A stretch of DNA of 64,000 bases from Nectonema munidae (GCA_030549495.1 JAUIRK010000106.1:639001-703000); one strand, 5' to 3'; positions 1 through 11,879 are shown, counted from the first letter of the stretch. Made by a program: numbers and translations. Notes: generated from the letters alone by a model not told the origin.

Positions 1-180
1 AAATAAACTAATAAAGCAAATTTTACTATTAAATGGAACCGTCTGTTCTCAGAATAATTTAAAAATAATAGGAGGCATAAAGAATTAGAGTTTATTTGAT
101 ATTTTCAAGTTTTTATAAGCAGCAAAAGCCAACGTTTAAGTAGCTACTAGCCCTTATAATTAAAAAATTATTTAAATAAC

Positions 181-480
181 GGTCGACAGACATTTTGCCC
201 CCTGACAAATTGTCTCATGGGCTATTAATTTCATCCATCTTTGCTTATTATATGTTTAAAATTATTAAAAAAATTTATATTCTTGTTTATTTTATCTCTA
301 TTAAATTATTTCAAATTAATCAATTTATAAATTTTTTAGAATTGTCCATGAGATAAAATGTCTTATGATAATAACGGGGCGAATTGTTCATGAAACAAAA
401 TGTCCTATGAATATAATGGGGCAAATTGTCCATGGGACGAACTTTCTTATGAAAATAATGGGGCGAAATGTCCGAGGACC
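181..480. mobile_element. Foldback-like non-autonomous element with terminal inverted repeats
   Basis: The left end reads GGTCGACAGACATTTTGCCC and the reverse complement of the right end reads GGTCCTCGGACATTTCGCCC, a clear imperfect terminal inverted repeat. The right half is an array of 42-bp repeats. No coding capacity is seen. Flanks AAATAAC and AAACTAAC resemble each other but are not an exact target duplication, so the superfamily (MULE/Foldback-like) is a guess. Confidence 0.6.
340..480. repeat. 42-bp tandem repeat, three units plus a partial
   Basis: Units start at 340, 382 and 424, each beginning AATTGTCCATG-like and ending ATAATGGGGCG-like; a partial fourth unit at 466 runs into the element end. 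The array makes up the right terminal region of the 181-480 element, the usual organisation of foldback ends. Confidence 0.8.
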
Positions 481-974
481 AAACTAACATAAATCAAAGC
501 ATACGAGAAAAGAAAATCATTGCGTTTTTTTTGAATATTTCTGTCTACAAATAAAATTCTGACAGCTGTCATAAATAGATCAAGTACATTTTTAGCAACT
601 GAAACATTTTGTTCCGATACTATATTTTTATTATAATAATCAACAAATTTTCTTAAAAAAAGTGATTTGATTATGTACAGTGTTACTAATAAAATTTAAC
701 AATCGAACCTTATAAAAAATATCTCTGCTCAAATATTAAGGAAATAGAGTATTCGTGCTTTTAAACTGAATAGATAATCAAAATATTCATTCTCAAATAA
801 CTATTGAAAAAAATTTCTTGACTTGAAAAATTAAAGTTTTCAAATGTTACAAAATGTAGCAAACGTAGTGATAAAGATTAAGTGACTTTTGTTGAAATAA
901 AATTGAAATTATTTTATTTATTATAAAGATTGAAAACTATTTTAACTTAACTCTAAATGCAAATTAGACAGAAG
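481..974. other. AT-rich stretch, no feature seen
   Basis: No open frame with recognisable content, no repeat and no RNA gene seen. Confidence 0.6.
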
Positions 975-1171
975 CAGTGGTGTAACCAAAAAAAGTTGAT
1001 AGAAGGGGCACAATTTAAAAACAAAAAACTTGCGCAACATTATTTATACTTTCTTAATCCTTTCATTGGAGAAATTTTCAAAAACTGATATCGCATAAGA
1101 CGCAAGGGGGTACCGTGCGGTACATAGGAGTGTGGGCACGGCCCCTCATGCCCAGCCTAGCTACGACACTA
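975..1171. mobile_element. hAT-type MITE, 197 bp
   Basis: The left end CAGTGGTGTAACCA mirrors the right end TAGCTACGACACTA. Flanking 8-mers GACAGAAG (967-974) and GAGAGAAG (1172-1179) match at 7 of 8 positions, fitting the 8-bp target duplication of hAT elements. No coding sequence. The superfamily is inferred from the CAGTG end and the duplication length. Confidence 0.6.
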
Positions 1172-1179
1172 GAGAGAAG

Positions 1180-3073
1180 GGAGCTGAATGAGATAGGAGA
1201 GCTAACAAGAGAAGAGGGCTTGAATGAAAGAAAAGAGCTTGAGTGAATGATTGAGTTTTAGCAGAGAAAGCGGAAGAGAAAAACAGAGGAGAGAGAAAGA
1301 GAAATAGAATCACTTGACAGAAGATGAGAAAATCTAGCGTATCATCAACATGTGTGTGCTCAAAAATACTGCAAAGAGAAGACACTGTGATAAACATTGC
1401 TTACTTATTGTGTGCATATTGAAGCAATTGATTATTATTATTATATAGCTCTCACGCATCGTCTGTAAAATATGTTCGATAGGAAAAATGCGATCATCAT
1501 ACATGTTTTATAAACAAGCAGCAACTCTTACTTATAGAAAATTATTAGGGGGGCGAAGGTCATTTTCGCCCCCCCCCCCCGGATGTGCGCCCCTGCGCTA
1601 GTCTTTAATTAATGCCCGGTGTTTTATATATGGTAACTTTTACACTGCTGCTTAGGCTAGCCGATAATTTAAGCGAGTTCTGTATTTTAGAGGTCGACTT
1701 ATACCTCAGATATTAGCAAAAATCATAAAAATTACCTTCATATCTGTAGGTCAACTTTTAATATACGGCAATAATTTTTTACATGTAGCGATTTTATAAA
1801 ACAGAAAACATAATGGAATGCCGAGAAATTTAAAAAAATAAAATTTTAACATAAGGACCACCCTAGTAAACATTCAATATCATATAATTTAGTAATCTAA
1901 TACATTCGTTGATAACTATTTTTTGTTATTTTCTAACTCTCAAAGAAATTTTCTGAACTTTTCACAGAACTCAAAACACTCTTTTATGAAACCCCTATGT
2001 TCCGCAAAATTTACTTTGTGAATCTCTGGTTTAAGCTGACGCAGGAGATTTCCTGATTTTTAGGTTTTTATATCAATTTACTTCTATAAAAAAAGATATA
2101 AAAGTTTCCAACTAAGTTACATCCAAGCTTTACATTTACATAGCAGGCTCGCAGAAAAAAACTATATATAAACTATTCTTACTTTCTAAGCAATTTTAAA
2201 CGAGCTTGTGTTTTTTGTAATATGATTATAGGAAAGCAACTCGAAATTATTTTTAGTAAAATCAGCTTTCACAAAGAAGGAGTACTTTAGAAAAAAGAAC
2301 TTTCAATGGGAATTTTTTCATCAGGATTGATGCTCATATGATAAATGCTTTGCAATGTAAGTCAAGAGTTTATCGATGCAAAAAATGAAACTAAAGAAAT
2401 AACGTCACGATCTATACAAATTTGGACCAGGAATTTCCGAAGACATACATATTCTTTGATTGAATATTCTTGGGCTACCGATATTTGTAGATGCAGTTGA
2501 GGTATACTTGGTTTCGTCTGGAGAGATCAACACAGACTGTGTATCCATTTTATTAGAGAAATTTCAGAAATAATATGGTATTATTAATAAAAATTCTTTT
2601 TTTACTAATGTGATAAAATTTTATAAGATAACCGTATCATGGAAGGCTAATTTCTATTTTCTTCATTATATGAGATGAAATGTTTATTGATTTTATTTAC
2701 TAATAGATTATTATATGCGAACCAAGCAAGTTCATAGTTTGTGAGTCGCACCAATAAAGATGAATGGCAAGCAATTAGTATATGAGAAAAATCGAGCACA
2801 CTCGTAGTAGTTTATAGCATTCAAAAATCACAAGTTTTGCTGTTAGAAACAAAATTATTCCGTTAATTTGAACAAATGATATATGTTTTATAATTAATTA
2901 AACTCAGCTAGAGTATCCTTTGTTGATATTTCATTAAATATTAATTTTGAATAAGATGCACTAACATACTTCGCTTGTCCTTTTAGCTTAGTTAAAATCA
3001 TGGAGGTGTTAACTGAACATATTAGATATGCGAATGAGGCTGTTTCTAACACGCAAGTTTAATCACATTTTAG
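1180..3073. other. Probable nAChR intron; no exon seen
   Basis: It lies upstream of the receptor exon at 3074, so it is probably intronic. It holds a purine-rich GA stretch to about 1330 and C/G runs near 1550-1600 that look like another MITE end (GGATGTGCGCCCCTG). I found no earlier receptor exon, such as one carrying M2 or M3. Confidence 0.5.
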
Positions 3074-3290
3074 GATTCTTCTGATGGAGAAACTGAATAT
3101 GAGTAGTCTTCCAAGCAACTCCTACACCCACCACTACAAGAATGAATTGGAAGAGTTTGAAGTTACAGAAAGTGACATTCGCGTTCTGCGCAACAAAGAC
3201 GCTCAAGCTCGCAACCTCTCCATAAAACTGGCGATCAAGGGCGTCTACTTCATCAAAAAACAAGTCATTCGCTCCATCAAGCGTACTAGG
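3074..3290 (+). CDS. nAChR subunit, exon for the end of the M3-M4 cytoplasmic loop (partial gene)
   Basis: This internal exon of 217 bp belongs to a nicotinic acetylcholine receptor subunit, a pentameric cation channel of the postsynaptic membrane. A CATTTTAG acceptor precedes 3074 and a GTATGTG donor follows 3290. The reading is open for 72 codons and ends with KLAIKGVYFIKKQVIRSIKR, a charged amphipathic helix like the MA helix that precedes M4 in this family. The exon ends in phase 0, matching the start of the exon at 5873, and the two translations join smoothly into the conserved EWKYIASVIDR segment. The first part of the loop is acidic and not conserved enough to name a subunit. Earlier exons lie outside the window or were not recognised. 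Confidence 0.82.
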
Positions 3291-5872
3291 GTATGTGCAA
3301 CCCTTGCTTTCCCTTACTCCTTAGACAGAGGGCTGTGGATTCAAACATTTTTGATCCAACTCCGGCTCCGTTACCATATCTTAAAACGCTCAACTCCTAC
3401 TTTATGAAAGATATAACTTTACTTCCTAAGATTATTATGCCTAATTTTTTTTACTTAATCGAAATATGTCTTCATTAATTTAAATGTAGTTTTTATGCGA
3501 AATTATTTATATATAAAACTAAAAATAGAAGCAAGTATGAGGAAAGAATATAAATGTATGTAAAGAGTTTGATAATAATATAACTCTAATTTCACGCTAA
3601 AGGATATCCTTGGAAAGGAGTTGTACTTGGAGCTGTAGTGAACATTATTTGGATTATAATCACGACTCTCACTCCCGTTCATCTCAATATTGCTAAACTC
3701 CGACTTCGCAGCCCCGTTTTCAACAATATTATCCTTAATGCGACAAATTTTGATTCCGACTACGACAAACATTTTTAATTCCATGTATATACGACTAACC
3801 TATATAGATTACTTCCTACTTTACAAAATTCTTTAGATTTAATATTATAGAGTCCGATAAGTATTTTATCGTAAGCAAATTGTTAAACATTTTTATGCGA
3901 CAAATCGAGGATGAAATGCCACAAAGTTTGAACATAAGACAAGCAATACATTTTATATCTATAGCATGGAATAATGTTTCAGCTAATACTATTGAAAATT
4001 GATTTCGTCATGTGGGAATTTTTTCAAATAGATCCGATGTAGAAGTGAACAAAGAATATTCACCTCATCCAACAGAAAGAGAAACAGTATAAGAAGATTT
4101 AGAAACTTTAATGCAACAGTTGCCAGGATCTATTATGACAAGTAAAAATATATAGAGGATGAAAATGAAGTTGAAACACAAGAAATTTAATAGATGAAGA
4201 TATCGTTGAAAGTGTTGCTCCAATCGAAGAAAGAAACGGTGGTAGTTCTTTTAGTATTGGGAATAATGAATCAAACTCTGATGACTCCGACATCCATTAA
4301 AGATTGCTGAAAGAATTATTGGATTTCCCCCAATTTTTAGACGTTTTATCTTTAATAAATAAAAAGTGAAAAAAGAACAAGTTAGTATAGAGAAGTCTTT
4401 AGTATAAATATCAATAAAATGTTCAATTGTTTTGAAATTTTGAATGTAAAATTTTTTAATCCGACATTTCTTAATCCGACCTCACTAATGCTGTAACCAT
4501 AGATGTCGGATTATCCAATCATATTTCAACTTTATAACATGATAATTAATATTATTTTAACTTCACCCAGTTTTAGTTTACGTTTAGTTGTGGTAAATTT
4601 ACTCTCCTAGAAGAAATAAATTAAAAGTAATCACTAGAGAAAAGCTTAAATTTTTACATTAAAATTTAATATCTAATTTTACACATTGAAATTTTTCATT
4701 TTTAGATAAATGTTATAATTTAATAGAGACTTTTATGTTTAAATCTTATTTCCAAATCCTACGTTTCCTCTCTTTTTTTAATTGTCTTTCTTTCATACTT
4801 ACATTTATATGGAAAATAGCCTTTTCATAGCTATATTTTTATTTTGGAAATTTATTGTTTACCTTTTTCCTACTCAATTAATTATAATAATTTGATGTAA
4901 ATACTCATTCACTCACACACGCATATATTTTACCACTTCAAGTGCTTCCAGCTTATTCTACAATTTCTTTATTATAAATCAAACATCCTTTATTTGCATT
5001 CAACATGTGTTGTCTAAATTCAAACTCATAACGACTTGTGAATCTCTGGTGTGATGTTAGTATGATTGACGTTCAGTTTGGATTTTTTTACCATACTGAA
5101 AATTCTTTTACAATATCAGACTTAGAGTTTCAAGAAATTTTTATAAAATAATAAAAAAATTGTTTAAACAAATAGAAGAAAAAGATTTTTTACAATTTTT
5201 AAATCGCGATTTAGCCTAAAATTTTTATCCTGAAACCAAAATCGAGTTAAGTGTCTAATTCGATATAATCTCGCCAAAATCGGGCTAGTTGTCATATACG
5301 ATTGTGTGGATGTGATAAATAATAATGGATATTAAAATTGACATAAAATTCTATTCGTCTTAATTTTTCAGGGGTCGGCAAAGTGCTTGATAACAGATCT
5401 TTAGGGATCGATAAGATAGACAAACTTACCAAATTGTTCTATGCTTTTTTTACTTTATAGTAGTAATAAATCTTCTTTTTCTTTTAAAATATATCTTAGG
5501 ACATTGTATAGTATAGAATGTATGAAACATTTTTGTTTAATATTTTTACTCTTAATTGTTGGACAATAATTAATATTTTTATAAAACATTTCTATGTGCG
5601 GTGGTAGTCGATGTGAAGGCAAATGTTCTATGAATTGGTCGACTGGTAAGAAAGTTTGCTAATCCCGGTGTTAAACGAAATATTTTTGGCGGCACAACAA
5701 GTATTTCTCCTGTCATAGTAGTATGCCATTGCATATGTAAAACTATGCGAAAAATAACTTAAGATAATAGGAAATCAAACAAGTTATTGATGAACTTACC
5801 AAATAATGCTTTTTAGAAGCTTTATACTTACTATCCATCGATTGTTGGAATTTTACCTTTATTGTATTTCAG
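3291..5872 (+). other. Intron of the nAChR gene (2582 bp)
   Basis: Bounded by a GTATGTG donor and a TTGTATTTCAG acceptor, phase 0. It contains short GC-richer strings (ACTCCGGCTCCG near 3359, ACTCCGACTTCGC near 3698) like the subterminal repeats of the hAT at 12776, so an old hAT copy may lie at about 3330-3780. A pogo relic follows at 3896. From 4520 to 5872 I see nothing but AT-rich sequence. Confidence 0.75.
3896..4510 (+). pseudogene. pogo/Tigger-like transposase C-terminal relic
   Basis: The frame from about 3899 reads NIRQAIHFISIAWNNVSANT, then IEN, a stop, and FRHVGIF. This is the conserved tail of DDE_1 pogo/Tigger transposases, where the pattern is aW..v...ti.NcwrktgI. It is followed by an acidic Ser/Asp-rich tail to about 4297. 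Three in-frame stops are visible, so the gene is dead. Downstream, 4455-4520 repeats TTAATCCGACAT-like strings and ATGTCGGATTATCC, typical of Tigger subterminal sequence. The N-terminal CENP-B DNA-binding part and the catalytic core are absent, so only the 3' part of the element remains. Confidence 0.72.
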
Positions 5873-6040
5873 ACACGACGAGAGTGGAAATATATAGCGT
5901 CCGTGATTGATCGCCTCTTTTTGTGGATATTTTCTTTTACTTGCGCAATTGGCACCTTTCAAATCATTCTACGCAATCCCACGTTCAATGATGCTCGAAA
6001 ACCACTGACAAAAGAAATGTTTTTATCCGGGGAAATATGA
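5873..6040 (+). CDS. nAChR subunit, last exon with transmembrane segment M4
   Basis: The last coding exon of the nicotinic receptor gene has 55 codons and a TGA at 6038-6040. It starts after a TTGTATTTCAG acceptor in phase 0. The translation contains EWKYIASVIDRLFLWIFSFT and continues through a hydrophobic M4 helix to IILRNPTFNDARKP. This matches the family's conserved DWKYVAMVIDRLFLWIF / GT..IIL.AP..YD block. The short extracellular tail ends KEMFLSGEI. The IIL..P..xD.xKP context resembles arthropod beta-like subunits more than alpha7-like ones, but this fragment is too small to assign a subunit; no agonist-binding exon is present to check for the alpha-type Cys pair. Confidence 0.9.
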   Translation, partial: TRREWKYIASVIDRLFLWIFSFTCAIGTFQIILRNPTFNDARKPLTKEMFLSGEI

Positions 6041-6598
6041 CGCCTTTCATATTTATTTTTGGAGCATCTCACTTACTCAAATCATACTTCAAAACAAGAA
6101 TCTATTTATCTCAACTTAAATCATATCTTTTCTATACGATAAACGTTACCTTTTTTACTTGAAAATATTGCATCATATTACCTCTTTATTATGCTATAGT
6201 GAAGTAGATAGATTACCTGAATTTTGTTCTATCTTCCAGAGTCTTTTAATTTCATATCTAGGCGAAAAATTTGTGCAATTGAGAGTCTATAAACACGGTC
6301 TAAAATAAGCTAAATATGGAATGAGGTTAGACATGATGACTTCGATAATTTACAAAAGAATTCCTAGCAAATCTTACGTCTGGATAATTAGATAAAGGAA
6401 AACAAAGATTAAAAGTAACATCTTACTTCTAAATGTAATATTTTCTTCCTAAACTCTTTTTGCATCTTTTGAGCATCGATTAGTGAAATTGTCATCCATT
6501 ATTTCTCCCTTGAAACTCCATTTATGAATAATGCAAACTTTTTGTATATTTGTTTGTATTTAAGTAGTCCTAAATTATTTCATGCTTACACGCTTTAA
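6041..6598. other. 3' flank of the nAChR gene, no further feature seen
   Basis: Presumably it begins with the receptor 3' UTR. No convincing AATAAA signal close to the stop and no other coding sequence was recognised. Confidence 0.5.
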
Positions 6599-6728
6599 CC
6601 CGTTAACGACCAGAATATTCAGACGATATCTAATGTAAAACAGAAGATTTGTATTAAAAAGCATTAAAAAACGCAGACGATTTTATTTTTGTAAAGTCGA
6701 CATATGTCGACTGTTGTTCGATAAGCGG
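6599..6728. mobile_element. 130-bp TTAA MITE, copy 1
   Basis: Flanked by TTAA at 6595-6598 and 6729-6732. The left end is CCCGTTAACGACCAG; the right end, read inwards, is CCGCTTATCGAACAA, so the terminal repeat is poorly matched. It contains three TCGTCTG-type motifs and the perfect palindrome GTCGACATATGTCGAC near the right end. TTAA plus CCC ends suggest piggyBac mobilisation (inference). Confidence 0.75.
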
Positions 6729-6732
6729 TTAA

Positions 6733-7899
6733 TACAAAATTTCATACTACTACGCAGTTTTTAGTGTGAAATATTACTCTTTAATACGAAACTCGTATTT
6801 CATCTGTAACATAAAATTTTCTTTAGCTCACTAACTTTCTATAAGTTTGAACAAATTTATGAGATTATTTCTATGTAATTAAATTTTTTAAGATTCTTTA
6901 TCTTTCTATGTGTTAACTTGCAATAATAATTCTTTTTATTATTTTTTAAATATACGAAAGAAAGTTTTAAAATAGAACTATATTTGAAAAATATTACTAT
7001 TTTAGAAAAAATTTAAAAAAATATCATAAAGGCCCCTGAATTCCTTTGATGCCCTCCCCCATCGAAAAAAAGACTTGTTAGCATATATGATGTATTGTTT
7101 ATATGAAAGTGCTTAGTGGTATGATGATCAGCTTATCATCTACGTATACTTGTTTTTGAAATACTAGATACTCTAGATTCTGATTTCATAAATAGGTAAC
7201 TGACTATAATATAAAACTTTGGGAATCTTTTGAAATTCTAAGCGCATGTAATACCGACTTTCTTAACGCTGAAAACCAGAACCTCTACTATAATTGATAA
7301 AAACGATACTCTTGACTTTAAAAAAGGTTAAAACTAGCTTAACTTCAGACAAACTTAAAGCTGATTGCATAATATTTCGCGCAGTTATAGAAACATTTCA
7401 CGAAAATTAATTAAATACAAAACCGAATCAGTTAAATTTAGAAATAATATGTTATTTAATCTGAAAGAGTTTTGGTACAACATTAGATGGGGCGGAAGTT
7501 ATAAAACAAATTTTATAATAGCTCGGGATATTCGATGTATTAAAGCCGCTTTTTCGATAGAGAACCTCATTTTATTTTACTACACGTTGTAAATAAATTG
7601 ACCAAAAGTATTTTATTTGATGAATTTATTAAAAGATTGTTTTTGGAACCTAAAAAACATTTTGGAACGTGGTGAGCAATAGAAAAGATGAATAAGAATA
7701 GTTTAGAGTTGATATATAGTAGTAAACTTATATATACTGGTAAATCAACAACTAGTGAAATAACATCTTTTTCATGTTTTCATTGTTGAAGTATATGTGT
7801 ATACTTCTATAAAATCTTCTATACATTTTTCTTCTATAAAATCATCTATACACTTTTCTTTGATTCATCAACACTCGACTCAAGAATACATATTTGTAC
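6733..7899. other. AT-rich stretch without a recognised gene
   Basis: An open frame of 75 codons at 7365-7592 (+) has no family resemblance. It begins with CATAATATTTCGCGCA (7368-7383), a 16-bp exact match to a string in element B (about 17875-17890), so it may be a remnant of a B-related element. Nothing else is seen. Confidence 0.45.
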
Positions 7900-8010
7900 T
7901 AATATTTAATGAAAACGCACCCCTTATTTTCTGTTCACTCTACTTTGCCCCTTCCAATACACATGCCATTCCTTGAACTTTTCTCACGATCTTAAAGCCA
8001 CTCAAAACTT

Positions 8011-8250
8011 ATCACCTCAAAAATCATCACATAATCAGCACAGATTGCAATTCCCGTTCTTTCCTGTGGGACTACAAAGAAAATACACGTGGCGCTCAAC
8101 TCCTCTCCTTCCTAGCCTCACACAATCTTTACATAGTTGATACATCTAAAGACCCCACTTTTATGAAATTTACTAACAACAAAACCGCGTCCTCCCATGT
8201 TGACTTGACCATAGCCTCAAAAAACATTAAAATTCATTACAAATTTTGAC
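8011..8250 (+). pseudogene. LINE AP endonuclease, C-terminal half
   Basis: The frame containing DCNSRSFLWDYKENTRGAQL, then LLSFLASHNLYIVDTS, PTF and SSHVDLTIAS, reproduces the end of the APE-type endonuclease of LINEs: D.N..S..W......RG..L..fl, PTF and the S(H)xDLT box that carries the catalytic Asp. In a whole element it nicks target DNA to prime reverse transcription. The N-terminal half with the other catalytic residues is missing and the frame closes at a TGA just past the box. The next stretch, to about 8550, continues the element in other frames. Confidence 0.75.
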
Positions 8251-8601
8251 ATCTTAAACACATCATCTGCTTCCGACGATCTTTTTATAACTTATCAAGT
8301 TAATATAAAACCTTTCACAGGACTCAAATCAAAATACACCTAAAACTCACTGGACCAGCTTCCTAAATCAATTAAAGTCACAACTTCCCTCAACTATTCA
8401 CCACATAAATTCTCTCGGTGATCTTGACTCTGCAGCCCTTACCCTCAACAACACAATTAAACTCTCCATCACAGTATCCACCCCAGCCAAACCATATTTA
8501 CGGAGTAAATACAAATACTTCTGGACTTCGTTTCTCACCTCGTTAAAAAAATCCTAAAACATTCTCTTAAAACACTTCGTAAAAACCATAGCTATAGATA
8601 T

Positions 8602-9267
8602 ATGGCAGAAATAAATTTTGCAAAAAAAGAATCTTGGAAAAAATTCTGCTCCTCCTCTCTTAAAAATCCATGGAAGGTGATTAATTCCGTCCTCAAAAAT
8701 CGCAAAACTTCTCAACTCAATCGACTTCTTCCGCACCCAATTTCCAACGACCCATTAATCAACCCATCCTATCTTTCAACGCTTTTCCCTCAGGATTCTC
8801 ATACAACATATAACATAGTAAACCACTCTATACCCCAACATGTCTCCTCCTCATCCCTAAACTCATCCCAAACTTTTCTTCCAGTAAATCTAGCGGAATT
8901 AGCCTCAGCTATAAATAGCCTAAATCCTAAATCATCTCCAAGCCTTGATCTTATAACCACAAAACATATCATAAAATCCTTCCCTTTATATTCACAATAT
9001 CTCTTACAATTATATAACAGTTGCCTAAAATTCTCCTTTTTCCCATCTATCTGGAAAATAGGTAAGCTTATTTTACTCCCTAAACCCAACAAAGACTTAG
9101 GCCTCATAACCAACTGGCGACCAATCAACATCCTTCCTACTTTTGTTTCTCTTTCACATCTAACAATATTAGTCCCTTCCAATTTGCATACCTCCCACAC
9201 AAAAGTCCAGAATCCGCTCTATATAGACTCTCCTCCTACCTCGAAACAAAACTATCTTCCAAATTAA
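8602..9267 (+). pseudogene. LINE ORF2 segment: linker and first reverse-transcriptase motifs
   Basis: An open stretch of 221 codons. Around residues 148-185 it reads IWKIGKLILLPKPNKDLGLI followed by TNWRPINILPTF, the RT-0/RT-1 pattern (IPKPGKD..n.yRPIslLp) of non-LTR reverse transcriptases. The preceding 140 residues are the usual variable linker between endonuclease and RT. The frame ends before the first catalytic Asp. About 70 bp later the core continues in a different frame, where LDINNAFNSAWH-like sequence at about 9287-9325 supplies the motif A region. No own start codon is needed; this is a fragment of one long ORF broken by mutation. Confidence 0.8.
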
Positions 9268-9338
9268 CATCATCCGCCCTCTTTCTAGACATCAATAACG
9301 CCTTCAATTCAGCATGGCATCCTGCTATCATTTTTAAC

Positions 9339-10931
9339 ATGATCCGACAAAAATACCCCAATTATCTCATAAAATTCATTCAAAATTACCTTTCAAATCG
9401 GTGCCTTATATTCAAATACAATTCTCTAGTTGCCATTCATTCCCTTTCACTATCCACACCACAAGGTGGGTGCCTCTCCGATATCCTCTGGATTATACTT
9501 ATAAACCCCCTATTAGATATATTAGCTAACAATTCAGCCTTCTTCCAATGCTATTCAGATGATCTAACCTTCATCTTTACCTCAAATTCTCAAAAAGAAA
9601 ACATAATCAACATCAACTCTCTCTTTAACACGCTAACTTTTGCAGCCAATTCATTAAAAGTAAAATTTAACGCAACAAAATCAACTCTTATACACTTCAC
9701 ACGACTCACCTTTCAATCGAACCTCAAATGGTCATCCCACTTCAAAAACCTATACCATAAACTATCTTCAACTCTTTTCTCTCTTAGTAAAATTATATCT
9801 TATAAATGGGGCCTAAGTATTCAACACTCATCTTTTATATACAAATCAATCATCCTACCTACGCTTGAGTATGGCATTATTTCATGGGGCCTATCATTAA
9901 ACTACCCCTCATCACTCACTTATCTAAATAAAATCCACCGCATTTGCCTCATCACAATGACCAGAGCCTACAAAACCTCGCCTACTAGAATCTTAGAATT
10001 CTTCATGAACTGCTTTCCTCTAACCCTTCATCTCAAACAAACTGTTACCAAAAAATATATCATGACACGCATCGAACCAAATTCTTTTCTTAAGTCCTTC
10101 TATTTCCATAATACTCTAATTACTCCCTCTCAAACTTACTACAAATCCTTACTCCAACAATTTTCGTCTTTTCCCAACAACATTCTCATCCAACCCAAAA
10201 TCAATCCACTACCTTTATTTCACCCTTCTTCACCAATACCTTTCTCTCCTCACAACTGTTTCATCAAATCCATCGCTAAACTTCTAATTACGACCCGCTC
10301 CAACTTTAGCTCAACTTCATTAAGAATATTCCTGGATAGCTCAAAAACCGCAAAAAAATCTTCCTATACTTTTGCACTTTTCAAAGTCTCTTCTCCTTTC
10401 TCTGTTTACTCAAAAACGTCTGCCATTTATCCCTCTCTTCCAATATGTGAATGCTATGCCCTTCTACATGCTTGCGATTACATAAGCCAAAATAAGTTTT
10501 CATTTAGACATTACAACACACTGCACTTCTTTACAGACTCACAAAACATCATAAAAGACCTAAGCCTCAAACACAACATCCTATTCTTAACATACACCCT
10601 TGTTTCTAAACTCACTTACTTATCAAATTACTTTGAAATACAGCTTTACTGTAGCCCAGCTGACTCAAACATTCTAGAAAACACCTATGTAGATAAGCTA
10701 GCTAAAAAAGTACCCCCAAATACACCTTATATCCCGGTTACCTCATTACCCCTAGAAACATATACCCCTCTACTTAGATCTAACACTCAATACTTTAGAC
10801 AAGAAGTCATCCAATCCTCACCATCCATTTTCTTCCAACATATAAACAATCCAAACCAAATTATTGACATTTGGTCAAAAATGAAATTCTTCCCACCACA
10901 ATCGCTAATCAGATGGTTAACCGGACACTGA
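9339..10931 (+). pseudogene. LINE ORF2 segment: RT core, RNase H and start of the Cys/His knuckle
   Basis: Open for 530 codons. STPQGGCLSD (residues 39-48) is RT motif 4 and YSDDLTF (72-78) is the catalytic YxDD box (motif C). The thumb region and the KSIILPTLEYGIISWG string typical of this LINE group follow. A C-terminal RNase H reads FLDSS, then PICECYALLHA, then FFTDSQN, then a final D in TYVDKLAKK, so the D-E-D-D set appears kept. The frame ends at TGA in RWLTGH(stop)PCNSY; the second copy of this family at 19130 has TGC there, restoring a knuckle Cys, so this TGA is a point mutation. Knuckle residues (C..C...ETSHHLLLSC) continue in other frames to about 11050. Confidence 0.85.
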
Positions 10932-11570
10932 CCCTGCAACTCCTATCTCTACAGCATCAAAAAATCACCAAGCATATCTAGGTAGATTCAACTGCAATCA
11001 ACAAGAAACATCTCATCATCTTCTACTTTCCTGCTGCCACTACAACCACGCAAGAACTTCATTTCTTTCACTATCCGTCAAAACTTTCAATCGCCCACCA
11101 TCTAATTTCAACGAACTACTTTCATATCCGAACCTCCTTAATGCCCTAAACTCTCTCATTATCTTCATAGAGTCAAACTTGCAATCTCCGAACCCAGAGA
11201 CTTCTTATACCACATAAACTCACTTTAAAAAAAAATCTACAAAAATAACTACACTATTTTCTTTTATTTAAGACCTATATTCTTTAAAACTCACCGACTA
11301 ACTTTGCTCAATGAATCATCCTTCAACTACCACCTTAAAAATCCAACTTTTTACACTTCAAACTCCCTCAACAACTAACCAATTTCTCCAAAGTCCCTCA
11401 TTCGTGATCAATTCACAAGCTAAATCAATACACTCCTTTCGAACTTCAACTTTATACCTTTTCAAGCCTTTCGCAAGCATATGGAGAAGTTCGATAGTGC
11501 TTAGATATTTCTTCCTATCTACCTACCATACTTTCAATATAGTTAATATAAAATAAAAAATTTAGTAATC

Positions 11571-11879
11571 TCAAAAATTTTAAAAAGGCAACCATAAAAA
11601 TTCCTAGAACACAACTTTTTTCCACATGACATTCATTTACCTCTACTCAAATATGCATAATTATCGTAGAAGTTAATATTGTATTTTTATTGGATAATAT
11701 ATCTCGATGGATATTTTTAATATCGCTTTATTATCTCATTTAATAAATTGTGAAAATGTATTCCAGTCTAACTATGATTCTTAAATTATTATTTAAAGAC
11801 GCAATTTTTAAATTTATTATTTTTTTTAATTTTCTTCTGTTTTTAAAATGGTGTTTTCCTTTTTAAAATTTTTTTTTGG
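11571..11879. other. AT-rich stretch, no feature seen
   Basis: Sequence between the LINE 3' end and a tRNA-like segment; nothing recognised. Confidence 0.5.

Larger units (their letters stand above)
7900..11570 (+). mobile_element. LINE of the RNase H-bearing (I/R1/LOA-like) group, 5'-truncated and broken
   Basis: One strand carries, in order, part of an AP endonuclease (about 8010-8250), a linker, reverse transcriptase (8602 to about 9900), RNase H (about 10320-10720) and a Cys/His knuckle (about 10910-11050). A C-rich 3' region with an A-rich end lies near 11545-11570. The start is set where the composition changes and the N-terminal half of the endonuclease is missing, as in 5'-truncated LINE insertions. 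The sense strand is strikingly poor in G. Several frameshifts and stops make it inactive. No target duplication was found. Confidence 0.85.

Noticed and set aside
1161-1397. 78-codon minus-strand frame rich in Phe, Leu and Ser
   Set aside because: It is the reverse reading of a GA-rich purine stretch next to a MITE; no domain and no splice context.
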